Positions 16,812 through 23,881 of a stretch of 64,000 nt of DNA are shown here, piece by piece. The notes beneath the pieces are model-generated. The model searched no databases and was not told the DNA's origin. It was given only the letters and a program-made list of their open reading frames with translations. Location: the IMG/VR virus record IMGVR_UViG_3300036770_005682, positions 1 to 64,000 of that record; one strand, 5' to 3'. How positions within the stretch are numbered: the stretch's first letter is position 1; every line of letters starts with the position of its first letter. A program made the translations under genes and the position numbers. Source of the DNA: a virus.

Positions 16812-17668
16812 TAAATTCTCCGTCTTCTGTACCGTCTCAGGGCTAGCAATTCCTTTTCGGTGAAGCCAGTTTCAAGTGGAGCGACATTACGTGGATTCAG
16901 GTCTTTGACGCCAACAACATCATCGTGCATATTTTGCATTTCTCGTGTTGCGGCCCTCAAAATAAACAATTTGAAAAGATGAAGATTTTCCCCATCCAGG
17001 CCGCCGGTGTACGTTATCTCAACATTGTCATTTGGGAAGCCACGGTACATTTCTAAACCATACCTATGAACAACATAATCGTTGCCCGTGGCGGTAGCAG
17101 TACCACCACTAACGTATGCCCCAGGGTTCGTATCAAAACCGCCAACCGTGAATGAATTAGTTGTAACAGCAGTTATTTGTTTCCCAGAGAAAGAAAAAGA
17201 TTCTGGAGAGACGCCCGTGACAACAACAAACTGTCCCACAGTAAAGCCGTGAGCTGCGGCCGTAAATACAACATTCGAGCCGGAAAAGGAGGCTCCAGTT
17301 ATCGTTGCTTGGCGCTTTTTGGCCTCACCGAGGAGCATGCCGGTTTCTGAAAGGTTTTTAATTACCACTTTTGAAACGGAAACAACTGGTGTATTTCTGA
17401 GGCTTAGGACAACCGAAGGCTGCATGTAGTTAATTGTTGTACCCGTAGTATCGAGGCTGTTGTCATAAAAAAAAGATGTGGCTGGGACCCCCTGGAAGTA
17501 TGAGGGTATAACGTGAGTTTCGACAAATTCATCAACCTCTATAGGTCGACGCAAAAATGCTTCTAGCTCACTCTGGAGACCCATTAACACCAGTTCAGCA
17601 GCGTCCTGTTGACGCAGGCTGAAACTAATATCCATGTATGTGGTCAGTTCACTGACGGAAACCAGCAC
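16811..17668 (-). CDS. Head-tail connector / adaptor with inserted beta domain
   Basis: A 285-aa protein. The N-terminal helices (MLVSVSELTTYMDIS, ELVLMGLQSELEAFLRRPIE) and the C-terminal helix (LFKLFILRAATREMQNM) are those of head-tail adaptors such as HK97 gp6, which are usually 100-190 aa. Between them, at about residues 119-195 (nucleotides about 17314-17085), sits a separate beta domain. It has the repeat style seen in many phage fibres: FTAAAHGFTVGQFVVVTG, KQITAVTTNSFTV and YVSGGTATATGN. The inserted domain explains the extra length and would project from the neck. Confidence 0.65.
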   Translation of the reverse strand: MLVSVSELTTYMDISFSLRQQDAAELVLMGLQSELEAFLRRPIEVDEFVETHVIPSYFQGVPATSFFYDNSLDTTGTTINYMQPSVVLSLRNTPVVSVSKVVIKNLSETGMLLGEAKKRQATITGASFSGSNVVFTAAAHGFTVGQFVVVTGVSPESFSFSGKQITAVTTNSFTVGGFDTNPGAYVSGGTATATGNDYVVHRYGLEMYRGFPNDNVEITYTGGLDGENLHLFKLFILRAATREMQNMHDDVVGVKDLNPRNVAPLETGFTEKELLALRRYRRRRI

Positions 17669-17670
17669 AG

Positions 17671-17895
17671 TTATACCGCCCGACCAAGGCGAAGATTTCT
17701 GCGTTCACGAAGGAGTCTCCGGCCCTCTCCGCTTCGAGTTCTATTTCTTCCGCCTCCGCCCACAGTGTCGCTGAGGCGTCTTAGGGCATATGACGTAGCC
17801 CTCTTCCACCACGACGGAAGATTTGTTCCTGCTGGCGCAATTCTGCGCGTTGGGGCAGGCAACTCAGTATCGGTTATGTTGTTAGTGCTTGGCAT
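17671..17895 (-). CDS. Small basic hypothetical protein
   Basis: A 74-aa protein with a polar Pro/Thr-rich start and a strongly Arg-rich C-terminal half (GGGGRNRTRSGEGRRLLRER). It has no recognisable family and no signal or membrane segment. It ends 2 bases before the adaptor gene. The basic tail could bind DNA or an acidic partner at the portal, but this is only suggested by composition. Confidence 0.4.
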   Translation of the reverse strand: MPSTNNITDTELPAPTRRIAPAGTNLPSWWKRATSYALRRLSDTVGGGGRNRTRSGEGRRLLRERRNLRLGRAV

Positions 17896-17932
17896 AGCTA
17901 CCTCACTGCGTAGTCAATGCCAATATTTTACT

Positions 17933-18472
17933 TTATGAGTCGGCGTTTGGAGGGCGTTCGAATTCCATGGAGTCGACAGCACCAACAGGGGCTTCAATTG
18001 GAACCCACGCCTTAGAGTATTTGTGCTCAGAGACTTTGCGCATTTTTATCAACGACCCATCAAGAAGCATGTCTAGTTCAATCATTGACATCCCAAGAAC
18101 ATCTTCCAGTGCAGCTGCTGTGTATTTCCCAGATTGATGTATTTTTTTGACGGTTCTTGACAGGTGGTGATTAACTATTGAACCGCGCGCCCTGTTGAGA
18201 CTTATATGCATAATCATCGCCTCGATGTCGTCACAGTCGACAACATGAACTGGGACCTTATTGCCATACATTGACTTCAAGCGCTTACTTGTTGCGATTG
18301 AGACAACGCGATGAAAGCCGTCAATGATAAACCCAGAACTCTTCTGAACAACGATAGGACTAATGATGCCGTATTTCTCTATTGACTGAGACAGCAGCTT
18401 TAGGTCTGGCCGCAATACGTGCGTTGTTCGCCAGGGGGCAGGACGCAGGTTTTCTAATTTTTCTGTTGCCAT
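17933..18472 (-). CDS. ParB/Sulfiredoxin-like nuclease-domain protein
   Basis: A 179-aa protein. The N-terminal 110 residues show the ParB N-terminal fold: LRPAPWRTTHVLRPDLKLLS, then SIEKYGIISPIVVQKSSGF, and the core IIDGFHRVVSIATSKRL in the place of the usual 'DGhhRl' motif, followed by VPVHVVDCDDIEAMIMHISL. The later part (SIVNHHLSRTVKKI, AALEDVLGMSMIELDMLLDG) is a helix-turn-helix-like region. Phage ParB-like proteins act as CTPase, nuclease or regulator; partition is not implied. It is the first gene of the cluster that links recombination genes to the tail operon. Confidence 0.7.
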   Translation of the reverse strand: MATEKLENLRPAPWRTTHVLRPDLKLLSQSIEKYGIISPIVVQKSSGFIIDGFHRVVSIATSKRLKSMYGNKVPVHVVDCDDIEAMIMHISLNRARGSIVNHHLSRTVKKIHQSGKYTAAALEDVLGMSMIELDMLLDGSLIKMRKVSEHKYSKAWVPIEAPVGAVDSMEFERPPNADS

Positions 18473-18474
18473 AA

Positions 18475-18810
18475 CTACACCTGTGCTCTGATGTTGGCGT
18501 TAAGGGTACGAAGAGCGTCGATACTGGTACGCAATGAGAGTAGTTTTTCCCTCTTGGCCTTCAGTAATGATTCAGCAATTTTGTAGTCAAACATGAGCTC
18601 ATCCATTTTGTAGTCCGCCCACGCTTCGCGCTCCTTGATGGAGCCTTTTGCGGATAAATATTCTTTTGCCCAGTTCGTTTTGTATTGAGCATCTTTTTTC
18701 GCAGAGTCTTCTGCTAGACGTTCAAAAGCTTCTGTTTCTTTTTCTAGCTCGTCAATTAATTCGAGCAAAGTTTCTTCAACATCTATTTGGCTAATTGGTC
18801 GATTGCGCAC
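18475..18810 (-). CDS. Coiled-coil hypothetical protein
   Basis: A 111-aa protein that is nearly all charged helix (ETLLELIDELEKETEAFERL, SIKEREAWADYKMDELMFDY, LLKAKREKLLSLRTSIDALR), consistent with one long coiled coil. It is spaced 9 bases from the RuvC-like gene and 2 bases from the ParB-like gene. It has no catalytic residues that I can name. Recombination operons of phages often contain such small helical partners. Confidence 0.45.
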   Translation of the reverse strand: MRNRPISQIDVEETLLELIDELEKETEAFERLAEDSAKKDAQYKTNWAKEYLSAKGSIKEREAWADYKMDELMFDYKIAESLLKAKREKLLSLRTSIDALRTLNANIRAQV

Positions 18811-18819
18811 AATGGAATA

Positions 18820-19353
18820 CTACCTGCTTGTTGCAATTTCATCCAGTGGCAACCAGCATATTTTTTCCATAGCCGACAGGTGCGAGGCTGGCCAGTCGTA
18901 TGCCGATTGACCAATCCTGGTCATGCCCATTTGCTCCAGAATCCAGGCATCACATCTATCGTCAGCGCCAGAGCCTGACCAGACTATACTGGTCTTAGCT
19001 GATATAGCAGAGACAACTTCTGTTTTTGATGCATTGCCTTTGCCAGTGGCAAATTTTGCTCGTGACGTTGGGGGAACGTCGACAAACGGTATGCCTCTTT
19101 CCCATAGCATCATTCTGACGCAGCCGCCCAATTCACCAATGCTGTGAGCTTGACTGTTTCTCGAAGCAAACGAATATCCTTCAATGATGAAACATTCGAT
19201 TGATTGCTCTACTGATAAACGTTCAATTTCTCTTGTTAAAAAAGACAGACGCTCAGCACCCCTCACGCCGTTGGGGGCAGAAATACATAATGTTTCACTG
19301 TTACTAGAGTATCCAGTAGATGTTAGTGATAAATCAAGTCCGGCTATCCGCAT
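18820..19353 (-). CDS. RuvC-like Holliday-junction resolvase
   Basis: A 177-aa protein. The start chosen is the ATG at 19353, because MRIAGLDLSLTSTGYS is the canonical first strand of RuvC-like nucleases with the first catalytic Asp (D6). Longer frames would read through hairpins in the upstream gap. The second acidic residue lies in ECFIIEGYSFASRNSQA. The third region is VVSAISAKTSIVWSGSGADD with two Asp near the end, and the last helix is RCDAWILEQMGM. The enzyme would cut branched DNA before packaging. It neighbours Rad52-like and Cas4-like genes and fits their recombination pathway. Confidence 0.75.
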   Translation of the reverse strand: MRIAGLDLSLTSTGYSSNSETLCISAPNGVRGAERLSFLTREIERLSVEQSIECFIIEGYSFASRNSQAHSIGELGGCVRMMLWERGIPFVDVPPTSRAKFATGKGNASKTEVVSAISAKTSIVWSGSGADDRCDAWILEQMGMTRIGQSAYDWPASHLSAMEKICWLPLDEIATSR

Positions 19354-19549
19354 GACACAACAGTAGCCCAAGCAGCAGAAAACCCGCCCATCGCGAACAG
19401 GCGGGTACTGAGGGGATAAGCCTCGCTGCCACGGAGTGGACTGCTCTCCGCTAGATATTGACCACCTGCCTTCCTTGTCCACAGATAAGGATTGCGCGCT
19501 GCTTAAAGATTACCAAACGCAGTTTGTATTTGGTGTAAATGTTTCGGTG
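19354..19549 (-). ncRNA. Structured intergenic region, possible small RNA
   Basis: A 196-base gap inside an otherwise tightly packed operon. On the minus strand three hairpins follow each other: CGGAG/CTCCG, GAGG/CCTC, and ACCCGCC/GGCGGGT (19406-19400 with 19388-19382). The last is followed by TTTTCT. The series looks like a structured RNA ending in an intrinsic terminator. A perfect actinobacterial-type DnaA box, TTGTCCACA, lies at 19475-19483 on the plus strand inside a CCTT...AAGG dyad. No tRNA arm pattern and no start codon with a good ribosome site were found. Confidence 0.35.
19379..19406 (-). terminator. Possible intrinsic terminator upstream of the RuvC-like gene
   Basis: A 7-bp perfect stem ACCCGCC/GGCGGGT with an 11-base loop on the minus strand, followed by TTTT and then C. 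It lies 26 bases before the RuvC-like start and could end transcripts from the HNH gene or from the structured region above it. Confidence 0.45.
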
Positions 19550-19852
19550 CTATTCTTCCCATCCATGCTTTGCAAGCCCAAGCTCAAAAGCCAACGCTGG
19601 GTAGCGACCAATTCTGTCGTGGCACGGCCTGCATACTGATAAAAGATTATCTTCATCCAAAATTGAGCCACCTTGTGAGCGACGCTTTAATTCGTGTATG
19701 TCGACACTTTTGTTTCTTGTGTATATGGCCTTGCCATCATGCTCTGCAAAAACTGGGCATGCTTCGCAGTGTGGACGCTGTTCAAGCAATCTTGCGACAA
19801 GTGGACGCCTTAGGCGGTATTCCGCCTCTTTCTTTTTTGAACGGTGACGCAT
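19550..19852 (-). CDS. HNH endonuclease
   Basis: A 100-aa protein. The ATG at 19852 is preferred because it lies 2 bases after the stop of the upstream gene. The sequence shows the zinc-dependent HNH fold: first CxxC in RPHCEACPVF, then VDIHELKRRSQGG with the catalytic His, then LDEDNLLSVCRPCHDRIG with the second CxxCH. Small HNH enzymes of this size in phages often sit near packaging genes and help terminase cutting, or act as homing nucleases. Its location two genes from recombination functions permits either role. Confidence 0.8.
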   Translation of the reverse strand: MRHRSKKKEAEYRLRRPLVARLLEQRPHCEACPVFAEHDGKAIYTRNKSVDIHELKRRSQGGSILDEDNLLSVCRPCHDRIGRYPALAFELGLAKHGWEE

Positions 19853-19854
19853 CA

Positions 19855-20334
19855 CTACATAGTAATGCCGTCGAACTCCCACTTGCCATCAAGGGTTGCC
19901 CACAAAGCCTCGTCTGCGGCTGATGGCTCCATATCGAATTCTTCCATCAGGCGCTTGTGTTGGAGAATGGCTTTCTCAAACATTTCACTGCGCGACACAA
20001 ATTCTGCCGTATCGGGCATGGCCTGAACACGCTCAAGCTTGGCTTGGACATAATGTTTGAAGCGCTCCACTTTGTGTCGGCGCGACCCGTATGTTGCTAT
20101 TGCTTCTGCGAGTAAAGCGGCCCCTGCAGACCCCATACGCTCATAGCGCTCCCTGTCGGCATCCTCGTCGTCAAGCAAATCTGAAATTTGGTCTTCCAGG
20201 TTGTCGATAAGGGCAGATAGCGCCTTCTTCCAACGCTCCCTGTTTGCTGGCATTTCCAGGTACTCACGCTGGCTGAGTGTTGCTTTGTTTTTTACCTCAT
20301 CGGCGACAATACGTGCAAATGTGTCGTCATTCAT
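19855..20334 (-). CDS. Conserved phage protein of unknown function
   Basis: A 159-aa protein, starting at the ATG at 20334 just after the stop of the Cas4-like gene; a longer frame to 20421 overlaps that gene heavily. It is helical, with TLSQREYLEMPANRERWKKA, LIDNLEDQISDLLDDEDADR, a short GSAGAALLAEAIATYGSRRH loop-helix, and KVERFKHYVQAKLERVQAMP. I know this pattern (REYL..P..W.RW, R.KVERF..HV...L..V) from many actinobacteriophage genomes, where it has no assigned function. Its repeated association with recombination genes is consistent here. Confidence 0.6.
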   Translation of the reverse strand: MNDDTFARIVADEVKNKATLSQREYLEMPANRERWKKALSALIDNLEDQISDLLDDEDADRERYERMGSAGAALLAEAIATYGSRRHKVERFKHYVQAKLERVQAMPDTAEFVSRSEMFEKAILQHKRLMEEFDMEPSAADEALWATLDGKWEFDGITM

Positions 20335-20335
20335 T

Positions 20336-21109
20336 TCAGTTCCAATACGAGCAAAGCCCTTGTTTGAATATGCACCAGTTGCATAGTGCTGATGGTTTTG
20401 TTTCCCAATCGTTGTTTGCATGGCAGGTTTCTATTTCCCTTCTTACTGTTACGACAGTTTCTTTTACTGCTTCTATTTCCGCCCGAGTAGGCGTGTGGGT
20501 TAAGCGAGCTCCGTCTTTTAGGTATAAAAGCTCTAGCTCGAAATTATCTACACCAAGCGACTTTTCCAACATTGCGGCATACAAAGTCAGCTGAAAAAAT
20601 TTGTCACTTGCATAACGCGGATTTGGTGTCTTGCCTGTTTTGTAGTCGGTTATTTTGGCAGTGTCAAGCTTTTCACGCTGCCAGCGGTCAATAAACCCCT
20701 TGATAACAACACCATCGATGTCGTCGTTTAGTTCATACTCGACACCATCGGGTTGTATTGCCGTGGGGTCCTCCATGTCAAAAAGGTTCTCGACACACCA
20801 CCAGCACGACCAGCGAAATTCATTTAAGGTTGTTTTGCCAAGATATGGCTTGACCTTAGATTCCCATTCACCGGACTCCCAAATGGACGTACACAGAGAG
20901 CGGGCTGTTGATACATTTCGGTCTTCGGGCTTGTAGTCAGCATACATGCGCTCGAGAACCTCATGGACAAAATTACCCATCAGTGTGTGAATTGTCGGCG
21001 GTTCTGAATGGCCATCCACGCGAGACAGTTTGAATTTCATCGGGCATTGCTGAAATGTTGAGATTGATGACGCCGAAAGATGCTTCGGCAATGTGCCTGG
21101 CTCACTCAT
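20336..21109 (-). CDS. Cas4/RecB-like PD-(D/E)XK nuclease
   Basis: A 257-aa protein, starting ATG 21109 and overlapping the Rad52-like stop by 8 bases. It begins HLSASSISTFQQCPMKFKLS, the typical first motif with the first iron-sulfur Cys. The nuclease core follows: MGNFVHEVLERM, then IDRWQREKLDTAKITDYKTG, containing the D...DYKTG signature, and QLTLYAAMLEKSL. The end, LCNWCIFKQGLCSYW, supplies the remaining cysteines of a Cas4-type 4Fe-4S cluster. Such exonucleases resect ends to provide single strands for annealing proteins, here probably its neighbour. All key residues appear intact. Confidence 0.85.
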   Translation of the reverse strand: MSEPGTLPKHLSASSISTFQQCPMKFKLSRVDGHSEPPTIHTLMGNFVHEVLERMYADYKPEDRNVSTARSLCTSIWESGEWESKVKPYLGKTTLNEFRWSCWWCVENLFDMEDPTAIQPDGVEYELNDDIDGVVIKGFIDRWQREKLDTAKITDYKTGKTPNPRYASDKFFQLTLYAAMLEKSLGVDNFELELLYLKDGARLTHTPTRAEIEAVKETVVTVRREIETCHANNDWETKPSALCNWCIFKQGLCSYWN

Positions 21110-21758
21110 CGTTGTTATCTGCTGCCTCAAAAGAAATCTTAACTATTGCAGCAATCAACTCATCGAGGTCATCGTGTGTAGCGGTTGATTTCGTCGGCTT
21201 TGCGCGGCCGCCAGCGTAAGCATCCCAATGGGTGTTCAGCTTTGCCTTTTGGTCTGCATTGAGGGACTTCACAAGTCCTATGAAGTTGTCCCACTTTTGC
21301 ATCAACTCAGAATCGCTTTCAACAGATTGGGATGCAGCAATAAATTCTTCAATCTCGATTGCTTCTTCCGAGCGAGATAGGTACAAACCAACGCCAAGTG
21401 TCTGCGCAGCTTTTTTGAGTGCATCGGATACCGCGCCCTTGAACTCGTCACCAAGGTCGACAATGTCGCCCTGCTTTGTGCGCTTAATCTTTTGCCCGCC
21501 AAATCCGTCACGCGAAATCCATCCGACATTTTCACTCGTGTGCCATGTGATGCGAACGTGGGCAACAATGTAGTCGGGGTCGCGTGAATCACGCTGGCAT
21601 GACACAATGTCGAAAGACCACTTGTCAACACCAAGAACCTTGTTCAGACGTGTGATTACCTCGCTGACGGGGATGTAGGTAAGGTTTGCCCCACCCTTAC
21701 GAAGTTCCCGCTCCATTTCTGGCGGGAATGGTGCTGATAGGTCGCTGTACAGCGTCAC
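21102..21758 (-). CDS. Rad52/Sak-like single-strand annealing protein
   Basis: A 218-aa protein, starting GTG at 21758 with GGAGAG upstream. It shows the Rad52/22 pattern: YIPVSEVITRLNKVLGVDKW, then DPDYIVAHVRITWH, ISRDGFGGQKIKR and the very characteristic EFKGAVSDALKKAAQTLGVG followed by LYLS. The C-terminal 80 residues are acidic and variable, as in other members. The protein binds single-stranded DNA and anneals homologous strands; with the adjacent Cas4-like nuclease it forms a minimal recombination pair. Confidence 0.85.
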   Translation of the reverse strand: MTLYSDLSAPFPPEMERELRKGGANLTYIPVSEVITRLNKVLGVDKWSFDIVSCQRDSRDPDYIVAHVRITWHTSENVGWISRDGFGGQKIKRTKQGDIVDLGDEFKGAVSDALKKAAQTLGVGLYLSRSEEAIEIEEFIAASQSVESDSELMQKWDNFIGLVKSLNADQKAKLNTHWDAYAGGRAKPTKSTATHDDLDELIAAIVKISFEAADNNDE

Positions 21759-22270
21759 TTTGCTCTCCTGACAATAATGCTTTCTTTGGATTCGGATACG
21801 TCACAGAATTTATCGGCGTTAATGCCAATTTTGGCAAGCTCTTTTACGCGCCAGTACGAGGGGGCGCAATAATCAAGCATCTTGACCATCATGTCCTGCG
21901 GGGTCATTACGACTTCGCCTGTTTCAAGGTCTACAGCCATGTCACTAATGCGGCTGGCCACATTCTGGGCGATGTTTTCATGCTGCCACTTTTTACGGTC
22001 GGCGGCAGCACGCTTTTCAATCTTTGTGCCGTCGCTCAAAACCATTTCCGGAACAGAGTCCATTGCCTTGCTCAGCGACGAGCAGGCGCTGTCGTAAACA
22101 ATCGACACATCTGCCTTAACCGCATGGAGCGCAGAAACATATTCGGCGATGACAGACATATCCGCACCACTCTCTGAGAGCTCGTGTGTCATTAAGTCTG
22201 CTGCCGAAATCATCTTACGGATGTCGTCGACAATGGAACGCCAGTTTGGCGCATTCCCTTCTTGTGTCAT
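21755..22270 (-). CDS. Hypothetical protein of the recombination cluster
   Basis: A 171-aa protein. The first 90 residues are helical (WRSIVDDIRKMISAADLMTH, VIAEYVSALHAVKADVSIVY). A short beta segment ending MVLSDGTKIEKRAAADRKKW follows, then NIAQNVASRISDMAVDLETG and a C-terminal VKMLDYCAPSYWRVKELAKI helix. Its end overlaps the start of the Rad52-like gene by 4 bases. I do not recognise the family, but similar proteins precede annealing proteins in several phages. A partner role in recombination or recombinase loading is possible. Confidence 0.5.
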   Translation of the reverse strand: MTQEGNAPNWRSIVDDIRKMISAADLMTHELSESGADMSVIAEYVSALHAVKADVSIVYDSACSSLSKAMDSVPEMVLSDGTKIEKRAAADRKKWQHENIAQNVASRISDMAVDLETGEVVMTPQDMMVKMLDYCAPSYWRVKELAKIGINADKFCDVSESKESIIVRRAK

Positions 22271-22303
22271 ATTCTCCTACTTACTTAGTTGATAGGGGTT
22301 GGT

Positions 22304-23614
22304 TTAGATGAGTATAGCGACAGGTCTTCTCTGTGGCAAGCCCAAACCTGCCAAATATGTAAAAGCTCCCACTGCAGAGTCAACCTGGTCGTCATGGTCG
22401 CAAGCCTCAGGAAATGAAGAAAATTCATCCAGCCAATCTGTTACCCAGCTTGAGCGCACAACGCGTACGTTGCCATTCGCGACTGCAGCAGCGAACGGGC
22501 GGGCACGTGTGAATTTATCACCGGTAGAACGAATTCCTTGAAAGTCGTACCCAGGGACAACATAGCGAGCATATTGGTCAACAAGGGCCTTCCCGGAGGA
22601 GCCCGGCTCTTGCTCCATCCGTATTGCTACGGTGAGTCCGTCTTCGGCGGCTGTTTGAGCAATTAGCTGTTCTACTTTTTCATTCTTAACGCGGGCTCTT
22701 TTCACATCGAGCACATACGCTATGCCTTGGTCAAACAACATCAACGTCCCAACTGTCCAGTCGGGGTTGGGATTGGAGTGGCTGGGCTCTGTCGCCGCCA
22801 AGTCCCAAAAACGTACAGCCCTAGCGGCAGATGTGACCTGCGGCACTTCGTGGTGGTCAATGATTGGAAAGTCAGTTCTGTCAAACAACGTACCTAGGGT
22901 GGTTGCCCACCAGTCACCCATTTCCAACCTACGCCTCTCAATAGGGTCAAGGGCTGAAAGAGCCATGCGGTAAGAGTCGGCATCGATACCGGGGTTGTCT
23001 GTAAGCATGGATGGTACGAATATCCGACCAGTTTCCTGCCCCTCCACGATAAAGCGCTGTCTTACCCAGTTGGGCGCTGGGTTGGATGCTGCCCGCATTC
23101 GCAGGGGGACTTTGGCTAATTCTCCGCTAGCTGGGCGGCGGAGACGAGAGAAGAGGTATCTGTAGTCAGACTCCCTGATTTCCGTGACTTCGTCCATCCC
23201 TATAAATTGGAATTCGGAGCCCTTGTAGCGTAAATAGTCATTTGTATTGTTCAAGTATCCAAACGATATTCTGGCAGTAGATGGGAATGTTGCAACATAG
23301 CTATTCGCATTCCAGTGAATATCGTCGTAGTTAGAAATCCAAGATTTAAAACGGTCCATCAAAGCGCCAGGCAGCGACAGGTCGGCAAATGTGCGCCTGA
23401 AGAGAATCGCTGAATAACCGGGAACGTCAACATATTGCAAAGCCGCCATAAGAAGGGCGGAGCTTTTACCACCACCAGCCGCACCGCCAAATAGAGCCTC
23501 TAGCGACATTGTCCTTAAAAATACCTTCTGAGTCAATGAAGGCTCTTCTGGACAAAAGACAGGAGGTTTAGGCTGCAGATATTCGAGTACTTCGTTCCAG
23601 TTAGTCACACACAT
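22304..23614 (-). CDS. terL: Terminase large subunit
   Basis: A 436-aa protein with both domains of the packaging motor. ATPase: Walker A GGAAGGGKS, an adenine-motif region RTFADLSLPGALMDRF, and Walker B FQFIGMDEVTE. Nuclease: RFWDLAATEPSHSNPNPDW with the first Asp, then IRMEQEPGSSGKALVDQY with an acidic centre, and the final EACDHDDQVDSAVGAFTYL with Asp pairs. The annotated start is ATG 23614. An in-frame GTG at 23608 lies six bases behind a TAGGAT hexamer (23620-23615) and could be a leaderless start. The gene is transcribed away from the portal gene, which is uncommon because the two usually form one operon. Confidence 0.93.
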   Translation of the reverse strand: MCVTNWNEVLEYLQPKPPVFCPEEPSLTQKVFLRTMSLEALFGGAAGGGKSSALLMAALQYVDVPGYSAILFRRTFADLSLPGALMDRFKSWISNYDDIHWNANSYVATFPSTARISFGYLNNTNDYLRYKGSEFQFIGMDEVTEIRESDYRYLFSRLRRPASGELAKVPLRMRAASNPAPNWVRQRFIVEGQETGRIFVPSMLTDNPGIDADSYRMALSALDPIERRRLEMGDWWATTLGTLFDRTDFPIIDHHEVPQVTSAARAVRFWDLAATEPSHSNPNPDWTVGTLMLFDQGIAYVLDVKRARVKNEKVEQLIAQTAAEDGLTVAIRMEQEPGSSGKALVDQYARYVVPGYDFQGIRSTGDKFTRARPFAAAVANGNVRVVRSSWVTDWLDEFSSFPEACDHDDQVDSAVGAFTYLAGLGLPQRRPVAILI

Positions 23615-23678
23615 ATCCTACATTGATGCATGCTGTGACTAGTATAGGAATATCCGCGCCGAAAGAGAGTAATCAAGA
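23615..23678. promoter_or_regulatory. Divergent promoter region between terminase and head genes
   Basis: 64 bases separate the two divergent operons. On the minus strand TAGGAT (23620-23615) is a plausible -10 element immediately before the terminase start. On the plus strand TAGTAT (23640-23645) could serve the head genes. GCATGC and ACTAGT lie between them. No good -35 hexamers are visible. Confidence 0.4.
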
Positions 23679-23870
23679 GTGAATAAACTCCGGGCTTTAT
23701 TGCGAAAAACTGCTGGCCTACGCCTAACAAGGGGTGCAACTGCCAATTTAATGATGGCGTCATTTATAATTATGACATCGATTGGCGCATTTTACATTGA
23801 CACTTCCGTTGGTTTCATTACCCTCGGTGTGTCATGTGGGTTGTTGGGTCTGCTTTTGGGTCTAGAGTAA
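23679..23870 (+). CDS. Small membrane protein
   Basis: A 63-aa protein, starting GTG with GAAAGAGAG upstream. A basic N-terminus (MNKLRALLRKTAGLRLTRG) is followed by two hydrophobic segments, NLMMASFIIMTSIGAFYI and GFITLGVSCGLLGLLLGL, separated by a short DTSV loop. This is the topology of a small holin-like or membrane-anchoring protein. It is the first gene of the rightward operon, 11 bases before the portal gene. Holin function is possible but not proven. No lysin gene is adjacent. Confidence 0.55.
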   Translation: MNKLRALLRKTAGLRLTRGATANLMMASFIIMTSIGAFYIDTSVGFITLGVSCGLLGLLLGLE

Positions 23871-23881
23871 ATTAGGTAAAT

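Noticed and set aside
17933-18472. ParB-like protein as evidence for plasmid partitioning
   Set aside because: No ParA gene or parS-like repeat series was found; single ParB-fold proteins are common in lytic phages.
19354-19482. Extended N-terminus of the RuvC-like protein up to 19482
   Set aside because: The added residues run through GC-rich hairpins, do not resemble RuvC proteins, and the usual first strand starts exactly at the ATG at 19353.
19354-19549. tRNA gene in the structured gap
   Set aside because: No T-arm consensus, no seven-base acceptor stem and no anticodon arm could be fitted on either strand.
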